64,000 nucleotides of DNA. It comes from Companilactobacillus kimchiensis. Its GTDB lineage: Bacteria > Bacillota > Bacilli > Lactobacillales > Lactobacillaceae. Below, in pieces: positions 34,012-43,403 of this stretch. Where the stretch lies: contig NZ_JQCF01000013.1 of the NCBI RefSeq assembly GCF_001438805.1, positions 1 to 64,000 of the forward strand, written 5' to 3'. Position 1 is the first letter of the stretch; each line of letters starts with the position of its first letter. The translations under genes were made by a program, and so were the position numbers. The notes beneath the pieces are model-generated. The model searched no databases and was not told the DNA's origin. It was given only the letters and a program-made list of their open reading frames with translations.

Positions 34012-34041
34012 ACTTAGAAAAACTCTGGGGGAGTTGAAAGT

Positions 34042-35415
34042 ATGGATTATAAAAAGACGGCCATTGAAATACTTAAAGCAGTAGGTGGAAAAACAAATAT
34101 TGCTAACATGACACATTGCGCAACAAGATTGCGTTTGAACTTAAAGGATGAATCAATTGTCGATGATACCAAAGTAACTGATATTGATGGTGTTATAAAT
34201 ATTGCTCGAGCGGCCGGTCAGTATCAAATATTAATCGGTATCGAGGTTCCCAAGGTATATGCCGAATTTGAAAAAGCAGTTGGCGGTAATGAAACATTGG
34301 AAGAAGCCAACGATGGTTCCCAAAAGTCGGGTAGTATAATTAGTAATATTTTCTCTGCAATTTCTAGTATTTTTGCTCCATTACTACCAGCCTTAGCTGG
34401 ATCAGGTATTTTAAGAGGGATATTAATACTATGTGTTCAATTAGGTTTAATAAATGAAAAAAGTGGTACATATACTATTTTTTATGCCGCATCAATGAGT
34501 GTATTTTATTTTTTACCAGTACTTTTAGCTTTTACGTCTGCAAAAAGATTTGGAGCGAGTCCTTATCTTTCCGCAATTATAGGTGGGGCATTATTATATC
34601 CAGATTTTATTAAATTAATGGGTACCCATGGTAATGGTGCCATGACCACATTTATGAAAATTCCAGTTGTTTTAATGAGTTATAATTCAACAGTTGTTCC
34701 AATTATTTTATCAATTTGGGTATTTTCATATCTATATAAGTGGTTGGATAAGTATGTTACTGAGAATTTAAAATTAGTAATTGTTCCATTAATTTCACTA
34801 GCAGTCATGATACCTTTAACTGTCATCGTAATTGGACCACTTGGTGTGTACGGTGGCGAAATGATAGCCAGGGTTGTTAACTGGGCTATTTTACATAGTC
34901 GTATTCTTGCTGGAATTCTAGTCGGTGGTGGTTGGAGTATCCTTGTTAGCTTCGGAATACATTGGGCTATCAATCCAATCATGATCAATAATATTGCCAC
35001 AGTTGGATATGATTATATTTGTCCATTAACTTTCGCATGTAACTTTGCAGTTATCGGAGTAACTATTGGAGTTTGGTTAAAGGCTAAAGATTCTAAATTA
35101 CGTAGCTTTTCTTTAACTGGTTTGGTTACTATTGTACTGTCTGCTATTATTGAACCAACTTTATTTGGACTTTTAGTAAAGAATCGAAAAATTTGGTTAG
35201 CACAAATAATTGGTGGTGCAGTCGGAGGTGCATATCTTGCACTTATGCATGTTGCAACAAATGCCTTTGTTTTTGGTAGCGTAACGACATTTCCAGCATT
35301 CATTATGAAGAATCAAAATAATTTTATTCAAGCAATGATAGGGTTATTAATTTCATTGATTGTTGGAGCTGTGTTGGCCTATTTCTTTACAAGTCGTGAT
35401 GAGAAATTGGCTTAA
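34042..35415 (+). CDS. PTS permease EIIBC, beta-glucoside/glucose superfamily
   Basis: A 457-aa protein. The N-terminal EIIB domain has phospho-Cys26 in 'MTHCATRLRL'; the EIIC domain (about 105-450) has some ten hydrophobic segments and the motif region 'GITGH..'-like 'EPTLFGLLVKNRK'. It lacks the C-terminal EIIA domain found in BglF-type proteins; that function is supplied by the separate EIIA two genes downstream. The substrate is likely a beta-glycoside or rare hexose, judged from the neighbouring catabolic genes. Confidence 0.87.
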   Translation: MDYKKTAIEILKAVGGKTNIANMTHCATRLRLNLKDESIVDDTKVTDIDGVINIARAAGQYQILIGIEVPKVYAEFEKAVGGNETLEEANDGSQKSGSIISNIFSAISSIFAPLLPALAGSGILRGILILCVQLGLINEKSGTYTIFYAASMSVFYFLPVLLAFTSAKRFGASPYLSAIIGGALLYPDFIKLMGTHGNGAMTTFMKIPVVLMSYNSTVVPIILSIWVFSYLYKWLDKYVTENLKLVIVPLISLAVMIPLTVIVIGPLGVYGGEMIARVVNWAILHSRILAGILVGGGWSILVSFGIHWAINPIMINNIATVGYDYICPLTFACNFAVIGVTIGVWLKAKDSKLRSFSLTGLVTIVLSAIIEPTLFGLLVKNRKIWLAQIIGGAVGGAYLALMHVATNAFVFGSVTTFPAFIMKNQNNFIQAMIGLLISLIVGAVLAYFFTSRDEKLA

Positions 35416-35503
35416 AAGTAATTGTACGGAATGATTATCTAAATTAATTTGATATAATTATCCTTAATAAAGGTTATAAATGATGATGTAAAAAGGAATG
35501 ACG

Positions 35504-36253
35504 ATGATGATTCCATATGAACGACAAGAAAAATTATTAAAATTATTAAGAGAAAAAAGGCTTATAAAGATTGATTCTATCAGTAAGGAATTTCCTGATG
35601 TGTCAGCATCAACTTTAAGAAGAGATATAAAAGAACTGGAAAAATTAGGTAAAGTGGAATCAATGTATGGTGGAGCTGTAAAGTATCTATCAAATACTGA
35701 TGAATTACCTATTTCAAAAAAATCATTAATTAATAAAAATGAAAAAGATGTCATTTCATCCTTAGCTGTTGACTTAGTTAATGATGGGGATAATATTTAT
35801 GTTGATTCTGGATCTAATGGTTCTATTCTATTGGGAAAATTAATTCATAAAAATATTACAATTTATACTACAAATACGAGTGTTTTTAGACAGTCTATGA
35901 AAGATCTCAATGCAGATATAATTGTTGTCGGAGGATTATATAATCCAGTAACATCTTCTCTCAGTGGTTCATTTACTGAAGAAGGTTTAAAAAATATATT
36001 TTTTGATGAATCTTTTATTGGGGTCAATGGTATTGATCCTCAAAATGGTATAACAACCCCTAATATTTCAGAAGCCGTTAAAAAAAGAATTGTTAAAGAA
36101 CATTCACGTAAAACCTATGTTCTTTGCGATAGCAGTAAGTTTTATCAAACAGCTAATGTTAAAGCATTTGATATTTCAGAAGCTGTTATTATATCAGACA
36201 AAATTGATGATGAACTTGCTGAATATACTCGATTTTTAGTGCCAGAAGGATAA
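35504..36253 (+). CDS. DeoR-family regulator inside the sugar operon
   Basis: About 249 aa with an N-terminal winged helix ('IDSISKEFPDVSASTLRRDIKELEKLG') and a DeoR sensor domain ('YVDSGSNGSILLGKL', 'GVNGIDPQNGITTPN'). Three in-frame ATGs lie at 35498, 35504 and 35507; 35504 has the best spacing from AAGGA. It likely senses a phosphorylated sugar made by this operon. A TATAAT at 35453-35458 may add an internal promoter. Confidence 0.85.
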   Translation: MMIPYERQEKLLKLLREKRLIKIDSISKEFPDVSASTLRRDIKELEKLGKVESMYGGAVKYLSNTDELPISKKSLINKNEKDVISSLAVDLVNDGDNIYVDSGSNGSILLGKLIHKNITIYTTNTSVFRQSMKDLNADIIVVGGLYNPVTSSLSGSFTEEGLKNIFFDESFIGVNGIDPQNGITTPNISEAVKKRIVKEHSRKTYVLCDSSKFYQTANVKAFDISEAVIISDKIDDELAEYTRFLVPEG

Positions 36254-36263
36254 GTGTTTAACA

Positions 36264-36728
36264 ATGGGATTATTTTCAAAAAAAACAGAACTGTATGCGC
36301 CGGTTAGCGGTGTTATTAAATCAGTATTTGAAACAAGTGACGAACTTTTTTCCTCTAGATCAATGGGTGATGGTTTTATGATAGAACCTAATTCTAAGAA
36401 TATTTACAGTCCCATAAAAGGGAAAATTGTCTCTGTATTTCCAACTAAGCATGCAATTGCTATTAAAACTAATAACCTCGAATTTTTGCTCCATATTGGA
36501 ATAGATACTGTGGAGTTAAATGGAGAGGGATTTGAAATAAATATCTCTGAAAATGATAAAGTGGATCAAAATACTTTATTAGGAACTGTAGATTTTGATT
36601 TTATTAAAAAAATGGGTAAAAAGACTGATGTTATTTTTATTTGTACAAATTTGAATGAAACTCAAAAAATAACTTTGTTTGATGGTGATAAGATTAATCA
36701 TTCGGATAATGTTGGCTTTATTAAATAA
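36264..36728 (+). CDS. PTS EIIA, glucose/beta-glucoside type
   Basis: A 154-aa stand-alone EIIA of the Crr family. Phospho-His77 is in 'FLLHIGIDTVELNGEGF', and 'SPIKGKIVSVFPTKHAIAI' is the second conserved stretch with the other active-site His. It would phosphorylate the EIIB domain of the permease at 34042. It is 10 bp downstream of the DeoR gene. Confidence 0.9.
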   Translation: MGLFSKKTELYAPVSGVIKSVFETSDELFSSRSMGDGFMIEPNSKNIYSPIKGKIVSVFPTKHAIAIKTNNLEFLLHIGIDTVELNGEGFEINISENDKVDQNTLLGTVDFDFIKKMGKKTDVIFICTNLNETQKITLFDGDKINHSDNVGFIK

Positions 36729-36759
36729 CTAAATCTTTTGTCCAAATGTATTTGAATAT

Positions 36760-36806
36760 AAAGAACTCCCATATTAGGATTAGTAATCCTGACATGGGAG
36801 TTCTTT
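36760..36806. terminator. Bidirectional terminator
   Basis: AAAGAACTCCCAT...ATGGGAGTTCTTT with inner AGGATT/AATCCT, between the convergent EIIA and LacI genes. Confidence 0.87.
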
Positions 36807-36820
36807 ATTTGTGAAGTATG

Positions 36821-37822
36821 TTAAAGGGTTGAATCTCGAGGCATTAATTCTACTGGAATTATAATTGATTCACTAGTAATTCCGGTAGAGTTAATTAAAC
36901 CAATTAAATTTTCCACGGCTACCTGTGCAATACGATCAGTATCTTGTTTAACAGATGATAATGTAGGGTAAGTATGCTTATCTTGTGGTTCGTCATCAAA
37001 GCCAATGAGTTTAATGTCATTGGGGACAGACTTACCTAATTTCAATAAAGCTGATAATACTTCAATAGCAACAGTGTCATTAATAGCAAAAATACCGTCA
37101 ATTTCAGGTTGACTTTTTAGAACTTTTTCCATCTTGATGGTTGTATTTTCAGTTGTCAAAGTGATTTGATTCCTAGAAGTGTCAAAGGGGAGACCATGCT
37201 TTTCTAAAGAATCTTTGAATCCCCGAAGTCTATCAGCACCAGATGAAGAATAATGTTTATGTGTTGCAATGATAGGATGCTTAGATCCTGAGTTAAATAG
37301 AGAATCAGTTGCATCTAATGCTCCTTGATAATGATCAGAGGCAATAAAAATTGTGTTTTTCTTATCTTTTGGTTTTCTATCAATACATATGAAAGGAATT
37401 TTTGAAGATGAACTCACTTTATTAATATCAAATGCTTTAGCACCAGAGATAACTATTAAACCGTCAATCCCCTTACTTTCCAACATCTTTAAATATGCTA
37501 ATTCTTTATCTTCATCTCTAGCCGTATTACAAATAATTGTCGAATAACCGCATTTAAACAGAATCTTTTCAATTTTTTGAACTACAGTAGCAAAGAAATA
37601 ATTACTAATATCAGGTACCAATATTCCAACTGAAAAGGATTTATTCATTCTTAAATTTTTGGCACTAAAATTGGTTTGATAACCTGTTTCTTTAATGACT
37701 TTTAAGACTTTTTTTCGGGTTTCTTCTGAGAAACGACCGTTATCGTTAATAACTCTTGATACTGTTGCGACAGAAACCCCACTTAACTGTGCAATATCTT
37801 TAATTGAATATTTTTTATCCAT
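36821..37822 (-). CDS. LacI-family transcriptional regulator
   Basis: A 333-aa regulator. The N-terminal helix-turn-helix ('SIKDIAQLSGVSVATVSRVIND') and hinge helix are followed by a periplasmic-binding-like sensor domain ('GILVPDISNYFFATVV', 'GFDDEP', 'LSSVKQDTDRIAQVAVENLIGLI'). It is divergent from the GH1 gene and is the best candidate to bind the three AGAAANCGNTNAC-like sites in front of the two sugar operons. Confidence 0.9.
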   Translation of the reverse strand: MDKKYSIKDIAQLSGVSVATVSRVINDNGRFSEETRKKVLKVIKETGYQTNFSAKNLRMNKSFSVGILVPDISNYFFATVVQKIEKILFKCGYSTIICNTARDEDKELAYLKMLESKGIDGLIVISGAKAFDINKVSSSSKIPFICIDRKPKDKKNTIFIASDHYQGALDATDSLFNSGSKHPIIATHKHYSSSGADRLRGFKDSLEKHGLPFDTSRNQITLTTENTTIKMEKVLKSQPEIDGIFAINDTVAIEVLSALLKLGKSVPNDIKLIGFDDEPQDKHTYPTLSSVKQDTDRIAQVAVENLIGLINSTGITSESIIIPVELMPRDSTL

Positions 37823-37904
37823 TGCAAATTCCTTAATCTCTCAAATTGTTTACTGAAATAGTTTTACATAGTTTACACCTTTGTTCAAATAGGGACATTG
37901 TTTT

Positions 37905-37965
37905 AGAAACCGTTGACATTTTATTTTTACGATGATACACTGTGTTTGTTGAGAAAACGATTACC
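37905..37965 (+). promoter_or_regulatory. Promoter and two operators of the GH1 operon
   Basis: AGAAACCGTTGACA (37905-37918) overlaps the -35 box TTGACA (37913-37918). A -10 box TACACT lies at 37936-37941 (17 bp spacer). A second site, AGAAAACGATTACC, is at 37952-37965. Both resemble the site at 33059 and the cre consensus. Confidence 0.72.
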
Positions 37966-37996
37966 CAATAAATAACGACTTGAAAGAAGGTTTAGC

Positions 37997-39373
37997 ATGA
38001 TTCATTTGAGTAATGATTTTCCAAAGGAGTTTAAGTGGGGAAGTTCAACCAATGCACAACAATTTGAAGGTGGATTTCAAGAGGGCAATAAAGGGCTTTC
38101 AATTGCTGATGTTCGTAAAAATGATGGCAATCAAAATGAATCGGATTTTGATGACTTTAAGACTGCTTCAGATCATTATCACCGTTATAAAGAAGATATT
38201 AAATATTACGGTGAAATGGGATTTCAAATCTATCGATTTACAATGAGTTGGTCAAGAGTTTTTCCTAATGGTGATGACATTGAACCAAATGAAGAGGGGT
38301 TAAAATTTTACGATAATGTATTAACAGAATTAGAGAAGTATCATATTGAACCTGTGGTCACTTTGTACGCATATGATTTACCACTGCATTTGTTGAAAAA
38401 ATATAATGGTTGGATGAGTAGAAATATAATTTTAGATTATTCTCATTATGTACGTACAGTAGTTAAATACTTCAAAGGTAGAGTTAAATATTGGATACCA
38501 TTTAATGAGCAAAATTATCTGTTACTTGATTCAAAATATATGTCTGGATATCAGACTAAGAATCAAACTGAACTTTTCCAAATGCAACATAATTTTAATT
38601 TAAGTTATGCTAATGCTGTTAAGATTGTTCATGATATTGATTCGAAAGCTAAGGTTGGCGGTAATATTGGTAATAGTTGTGTTTACCCCAAGACTTGTAA
38701 TCCGTTAGATGTTGAAAAAGCAGACAATGTTATGAAGAGAATAGGATATGGTCCAGCAGATGTTGATTTTAAAGGTCAATATTCAGCATATTATCTTAAT
38801 AGCTTTAAGGATGTTAATTTTAATGAAATTATTCAAGATAATGATTTGAAATTATTAAATTCAGTTAAACCTGATTTTATGTCGTTAACGTATTATATGT
38901 CTTCGGCAATAGGATCTAATGATAATGTTGATTCTATGAATGCAATAAAGTCACCGAACCCATATTGTAAAACGACTGACTGGGGATGGACGATTGATCC
39001 GTACGGCTTTAAGCATTATTTGGAGGATTTTTATCAACGATATCAGTTACCAATTTTAATTTTAGAAAATGGTTTAGGCGCACATGATATATTGGAAAAT
39101 AATAATCAGGTGCACGATGATTATCGAATAAAGTATTTGGCAAATCATATTGAAAGAATGAAAGAGGCTGTGGTAGATGGAGTTAAGGTTATTGGCTATC
39201 TAACTTGGTCGGCTACAGATCTTTATTCAACAAGAGAAGGATTTGATAAAAGGTATGGCTTTATTTACGTTGATAAAAATAATGATTTAAAACGTATTAA
39301 GAAAGATAGTTTTGAGTGGTATCAACACGTCATTAAAACAAATGGGCGTGATTTATCTTTGAGAATTGAGTAA
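37997..39373 (+). CDS. GH1 6-phospho-beta-glycosidase
   Basis: A 458-aa family 1 glycosidase. 'FKWGSSTNAQQFEGG' is the N-terminal signature, Glu171 in 'PFNEQN' is the acid/base, and Glu357 in 'LILENGLG' is the nucleophile. The C-terminal 'YLTWSATDLYSTREGFDKRYGFIYVD' resembles phospho-specific GH1 enzymes that hold the 6-phosphate. It should split glycosides phosphorylated during PTS uptake. The next three genes (AlsE-like, RpiB-like, EIIBCA) form one operon with it. Confidence 0.88.
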   Translation: MIHLSNDFPKEFKWGSSTNAQQFEGGFQEGNKGLSIADVRKNDGNQNESDFDDFKTASDHYHRYKEDIKYYGEMGFQIYRFTMSWSRVFPNGDDIEPNEEGLKFYDNVLTELEKYHIEPVVTLYAYDLPLHLLKKYNGWMSRNIILDYSHYVRTVVKYFKGRVKYWIPFNEQNYLLLDSKYMSGYQTKNQTELFQMQHNFNLSYANAVKIVHDIDSKAKVGGNIGNSCVYPKTCNPLDVEKADNVMKRIGYGPADVDFKGQYSAYYLNSFKDVNFNEIIQDNDLKLLNSVKPDFMSLTYYMSSAIGSNDNVDSMNAIKSPNPYCKTTDWGWTIDPYGFKHYLEDFYQRYQLPILILENGLGAHDILENNNQVHDDYRIKYLANHIERMKEAVVDGVKVIGYLTWSATDLYSTREGFDKRYGFIYVDKNNDLKRIKKDSFEWYQHVIKTNGRDLSLRIE

Positions 39374-39403
39374 TCGATTTCTCAAAAAGGAAAAGAGTAA
39401 ACT

Positions 39404-40054
39404 ATGAAAAAATTAATTTGTCCATCATTAATGTGTGCAGACTTTACTGATATAAAAAATGAAATTAAACAATTGGATGATGCCGGAGTGGATGTCTTTC
39501 ACATGGATGTCATGGATGGTGCATTTGTTCCTAATATGGCATTAGGAGTAGAAGATTACAAAGCTGTTCGGAGTTTAACAAAAACACCAATGGATGTACA
39601 TCTAATGGTTAATAATCCCCAAAATTTTGTACCGGTATTTGCTAGCTTGGGGGCCAATATCATTTATATTCATCCAGATACTGATCCAATGCCATCTAGG
39701 ACTTTGGCAAGTATTAGAGAAAAAGGAATTCATCCTGGAATTGCTATTAATCCGGGAGTATCGGTTGCCACAATCAAGGAATTACTTCCATTAGTTGATT
39801 ATGTGTTGGTTATGACTGTTAATCCTGGTTTTGCAGGACAAGCATATTTGGAATATGTGAATGATAAAATTAAGGATTTATCTGAACTAAAAGATAAATA
39901 TCAATTTCAATTGATGGTAGATGGGGCTATTTCCCCAGAGAAGATTAAACAATTATCAGAATTCGGAGTTAATGGTTTTATCGTTGGAACATCGTCATTA
40001 TTTGGAAAAAATAAAAGTTATAAAAAAATTGTCAAAGAATTAAAGGAGCTATAA
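39404..40054 (+). CDS. Ribulose-phosphate 3-epimerase family, AlsE-like (allulose 6-phosphate epimerase)
   Basis: A 216-aa TIM-barrel epimerase. Metal and catalytic landmarks are 'CPSLMCADF', 'VFHMDVMDGAFVPNMALG', 'DVHLMVNNPQNF', 'VMTVNPGFAGQAY', 'LMVDGAIS' and 'GFIVGTSSLFG'. The wording 'SLMC.D' and 'VMTV(N/D)PGFAGQ...VGTS.LF' is closer to AlsE (D-allulose 6-phosphate 3-epimerase) than to the housekeeping Rpe, which I recall as 'SILSAD'. It would turn allulose 6-phosphate into fructose 6-phosphate. The specificity is inferred. Confidence 0.78.
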   Translation: MKKLICPSLMCADFTDIKNEIKQLDDAGVDVFHMDVMDGAFVPNMALGVEDYKAVRSLTKTPMDVHLMVNNPQNFVPVFASLGANIIYIHPDTDPMPSRTLASIREKGIHPGIAINPGVSVATIKELLPLVDYVLVMTVNPGFAGQAYLEYVNDKIKDLSELKDKYQFQLMVDGAISPEKIKQLSEFGVNGFIVGTSSLFGKNKSYKKIVKELKEL

Positions 40055-40057
40055 ATT

Positions 40058-40561
40058 ATGAAAAAAATTGCTATCGGATCAGATCATGTTGGTTATGAAT
40101 TAAAACCAACAATTATTGAATATTTAAAAGAATTAGGTTATGAAGTTAAGGATTTCGGAACTGATTCAACTAAAAGAACTGACTACCCAATTTATGGGAA
40201 AAAAGTGGGGGAAGTAGTTGCTAGTGGTGAATATGATTTAGGAATTGTCATTTGTGGTACTGGTGTAGGAATTTCACTGGCAGCTAATAAGGTACCAGGT
40301 ATTAGAGCTGTTGTTTGCAGTGAACCATATTCAGCACAACTGTCAAGAATGCATAATAACACAAATATTTTAGCTTTTGGATCACGAGTTGTAGGTCCTG
40401 AATTAGCCAAGATGATTGTAAAGACTTGGTTGGATGCAAGCTTTATTGGTGGTCGTCATGAACGTCGAGTAGATGAATTAGGGGCTATAGAAGATCGTGA
40501 TGATAAGGAATTCAAAGATATTGAATTTTCAAAAAGTGACAAATACAAAGATAAAAATTAA
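40058..40561 (+). CDS. RpiB/AlsI-type sugar phosphate isomerase
   Basis: A 167-aa protein of the RpiB/LacAB family. 'IAIGSDHVGYELK' at the start, catalytic-Cys loop 'VICGTGVGISLAANK', and 'HNNTNILAFGSRVVG' are diagnostic. RpiB also isomerises allose 6-phosphate to allulose 6-phosphate. Placed 4 bp after an AlsE-like gene, that activity is more likely here than ribose 5-phosphate metabolism. The C-terminal 20 residues are a charged extension. Confidence 0.85.
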   Translation: MKKIAIGSDHVGYELKPTIIEYLKELGYEVKDFGTDSTKRTDYPIYGKKVGEVVASGEYDLGIVICGTGVGISLAANKVPGIRAVVCSEPYSAQLSRMHNNTNILAFGSRVVGPELAKMIVKTWLDASFIGGRHERRVDELGAIEDRDDKEFKDIEFSKSDKYKDKN

Positions 40562-40598
40562 TACATAGTTTAAATATTGATGTATAGGAGCGACAATT

Positions 40599-42461
40599 AT
40601 GTCAAACGAAAAATCTTTAGGGAAAAAGATTCTTGACTTGGTCGGTGGAGAAAAAAATATTTCTGGAATTACCCACTGTGCAACGAGATTGAGAATGCTT
40701 TTACGCGATGATTCAATTGCTAATAATCATAAAGAAGAAATAAAGGATCTTGATGGTGTTATTGACGTTGCAGAAACAGGTGGACAATATCAGGTAATCA
40801 TTGGTCCAGCTGTTGCAAACGTCTATGATGACTTAGTTGATGGAACTAGTTTAAATAAAGAAACCAATGATACAGATTCAGAACCACAGAGTGGAAATGT
40901 TTTTTCAAGATTTTTGGATATTGTGGCAGCAATTTTTACGCCTTTACTACCGCTATTAGCTGGATCCGGTGTTCTTCGTGGTGTTGTTTTATTACTAGTC
41001 CAATTACACTGGCTTAGTGACACATCAGGAACTTATCATATTTTAACTGCTGCTTCGACGGCAGTGTTCTATTTCTTACCGATTCTTTTGGCAATAACAT
41101 CAGCTGAAAAGTTTAAAGTTAATAAATATGTTGCTGCAGCTATTATGGGATCACTCATAATGCCGGAAATTACCAATATTATGGGTTCACATGGTAATGG
41201 TGTTGTTACACACTTCTTTGGTATTCCAATTGTTCTAATGCAATATACTTCAACTGTTATTCCTGCTATTTTAGCCATTTGGTGCTTGTCATACTTGGAA
41301 CATTGGTTAAAGAAATTTATTCCAGAAAGTCTACAATTATTATTTGTTCCATTAATTTCATTATTCATTATGGTTCCATTAACAGCCGGATTATTTGGAC
41401 CGTTTGGGGTTTACGTTGGTGAAGGAATTTCAACGGCTATCAACTTCTTAATGAATGCTAATGGTTGGGTTGCAGGTGCCATCGTCGGTGGTGCTTGGAA
41501 TGTCTTCGTTATTTTCGGATTACAATGGGCTGTAAACCCAGTTATGATTCAAAATATTAGTAGATTAGGTCATGATCAAATTGTTCCATTAACAGCAGCT
41601 GCTAATTTTGGTATGGCTGGTGCTACTTTGGGAACATTTTTCAAGACAAATGATAAAAAGGTAAAAGCATACTCTATGTCTGCTTTACTATCAATCTTCT
41701 TTGCTGGTATTACAGAACCCTCTATTTATGGTATTGGTGTTAAATATAAGAAGCCATTGATTGCAGCTATTGCTGGTGGTGCCGTCGGCGGTGCCTTCAT
41801 GGGTGGTATGCATGTTAAAGCATTTGCTTTCGCGTTTGGTGGATTAACAACTTTGCCTGCTTTTGTTGGTTCAACATTTGTAGCTTATGTTATTGGTTTA
41901 GCAATTTGTTTCGCAGTTTCCTTTGCGATTACTATGGTAATTGGTATTAATGAAGATGCCGCTACACAAACAAAGGCTGATTCTATTGGTAATGCGAAAG
42001 AATTATCTAATGAACTAATTCAACAACCATTGAGTGGACGAGTAGCTGATTTAGCTGAAGCCAATGATCCTGCATTTGCTTCAGGAGCTATGGGTCAAGG
42101 AATGGTTATTATACCTGATGATAGTACAGTTTATGCACCATTTGATGGTTCAGTTACAATGCTATTCAATACTCATCATGCTATTGGAATTACTTCTAAT
42201 AAGGGTGCGGAAGTTATGATTCATATTGGTATTGACACAGTTAAATTGAATGGAAAATTCTTTACAGCTCTTGTTAAACAGGGAGATATTGTTAAAGTTG
42301 GTCAACCATTGATTAAATTTGATAAAGATAAAATTGAGGCTGCAGGATATGATCTTTCGACATTTGTAATTGTTACAAATACAAATGCATATAAAGATGT
42401 ACGCTTAATTGCTGCAGACAATGGAACCCATGGTAGAGATACCTTGCAAGTTGCTTTATAA
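40599..42461 (+). CDS. PTS beta-glucoside-type permease EIIBCA
   Basis: A 620-aa three-domain permease. EIIB has phospho-Cys27 in 'ITHCATRLRML', EIIC spans about 105-450 with 'GITEPSIYGIGVKYKKP', and EIIA (about 480-620) has phospho-His542 in 'VMIHIGIDTVKLNGKFF'. It is BglF/BglP-like in layout. It is the last gene of the GH1 operon and is related to the permease at 34042, so the island may import two related sugars or aryl/alkyl glycosides. Confidence 0.9.
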   Translation: MSNEKSLGKKILDLVGGEKNISGITHCATRLRMLLRDDSIANNHKEEIKDLDGVIDVAETGGQYQVIIGPAVANVYDDLVDGTSLNKETNDTDSEPQSGNVFSRFLDIVAAIFTPLLPLLAGSGVLRGVVLLLVQLHWLSDTSGTYHILTAASTAVFYFLPILLAITSAEKFKVNKYVAAAIMGSLIMPEITNIMGSHGNGVVTHFFGIPIVLMQYTSTVIPAILAIWCLSYLEHWLKKFIPESLQLLFVPLISLFIMVPLTAGLFGPFGVYVGEGISTAINFLMNANGWVAGAIVGGAWNVFVIFGLQWAVNPVMIQNISRLGHDQIVPLTAAANFGMAGATLGTFFKTNDKKVKAYSMSALLSIFFAGITEPSIYGIGVKYKKPLIAAIAGGAVGGAFMGGMHVKAFAFAFGGLTTLPAFVGSTFVAYVIGLAICFAVSFAITMVIGINEDAATQTKADSIGNAKELSNELIQQPLSGRVADLAEANDPAFASGAMGQGMVIIPDDSTVYAPFDGSVTMLFNTHHAIGITSNKGAEVMIHIGIDTVKLNGKFFTALVKQGDIVKVGQPLIKFDKDKIEAAGYDLSTFVIVTNTNAYKDVRLIAADNGTHGRDTLQVAL

Positions 42462-42470
42462 ATTAAAATA

Positions 42471-42526
42471 AAAACATCTGTAATTCAAAGTCATAAAATG
42501 ACTTAAAGAATTACAGATGTTTTTTT
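42471..42526. terminator. Bidirectional terminator
   Basis: AAAACATCTGTAATTC (42471-42486) pairs with GAATTACAGATGTTTT (42508-42523) and continues into T's. Confidence 0.88.
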
Positions 42527-42529
42527 GCT

Positions 42530-43306
42530 CTAAATTAAATTAAAATGTTTCAAACCATTAACAATTCCACCGTTAACGTTTTCAGTGGTAACATAAGTAG
42601 CAGCGTCCTTAACGGTTTGGATACCGTTACCCATGGCAATGCCATAGTCTGCAAAGTTGATCATGGGAACATCGTTGGTACCGTCACCGAAAGCGTAGAC
42701 TGGTTTATCTTCCAATTGCAATTCTTTTAGCAAGTGTTTGATACCACTCATTTTGGAAATATGTTTTTCGACGGTATCAATTGAGTGTTGACCAGTTTTA
42801 TAAAAATGTAGTTCATCAAATAAATTTTGATATTTTTCTGATGGATCATCTGAAATTATAAAAATCATGGGAATATCATGATTTTTATAATAGCCAGGAT
42901 TAACTTCAGGTAAGCTGAGGCTAACATTTTCAAAGAAATGTTTAACTGAAGGATTCATGGCTGTTAGATATGATTCGTGAGGTGCTAGAACGTTCACAGC
43001 ATCTCCAAATTCAGTGGCTTGAGTGATTACTCGATCTAGTAGTTCAGGATCAATATTATTTTGATAAATAACTTTATCTTGTGATTGGACAAAAGCACCA
43101 TTTAAAGTAATATAGGTATCAATACCAGTAGTACGTGTAGCGGCGTCGATTTCAATCGGTGAACGACCGGTGCTGATAACTGGTAAGTAGTTATTTTCTT
43201 TGAGTTTATGAACGGCCTGTGCTACGGAGTCGTCAACTTGAGAATGGGCATTTAGAAGAGTACCGTCGAGGTCAAAAAAGACGGTTCCACGATAATTATT
43301 TTGCAA
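42530..43306 (-). CDS. HAD-superfamily (Cof-type) phosphatase
   Basis: A 258-aa protein with motif I 'VFFDLDGTLLNAHS' and motif IV 'YAFGDGTNDVPMINFADYGIAMGN'. It is Cof-type IIB like the one at 12855 but only distantly similar. It starts at TTG 43306 with a weak site. The substrate is unknown; sugar phosphates are usual. Confidence 0.85.
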   Translation of the reverse strand: MQNNYRGTVFFDLDGTLLNAHSQVDDSVAQAVHKLKENNYLPVISTGRSPIEIDAATRTTGIDTYITLNGAFVQSQDKVIYQNNIDPELLDRVITQATEFGDAVNVLAPHESYLTAMNPSVKHFFENVSLSLPEVNPGYYKNHDIPMIFIISDDPSEKYQNLFDELHFYKTGQHSIDTVEKHISKMSGIKHLLKELQLEDKPVYAFGDGTNDVPMINFADYGIAMGNGIQTVKDAATYVTTENVNGGIVNGLKHFNLI

Positions 43307-43403
43307 GATAACACCAACTTATTTTTATTTTGTATACTAATATTATGGTAACAATTTTTATTCTAATGAGATAGCTTAACCTTTAAATATGGAGTGATAA
43401 TTT

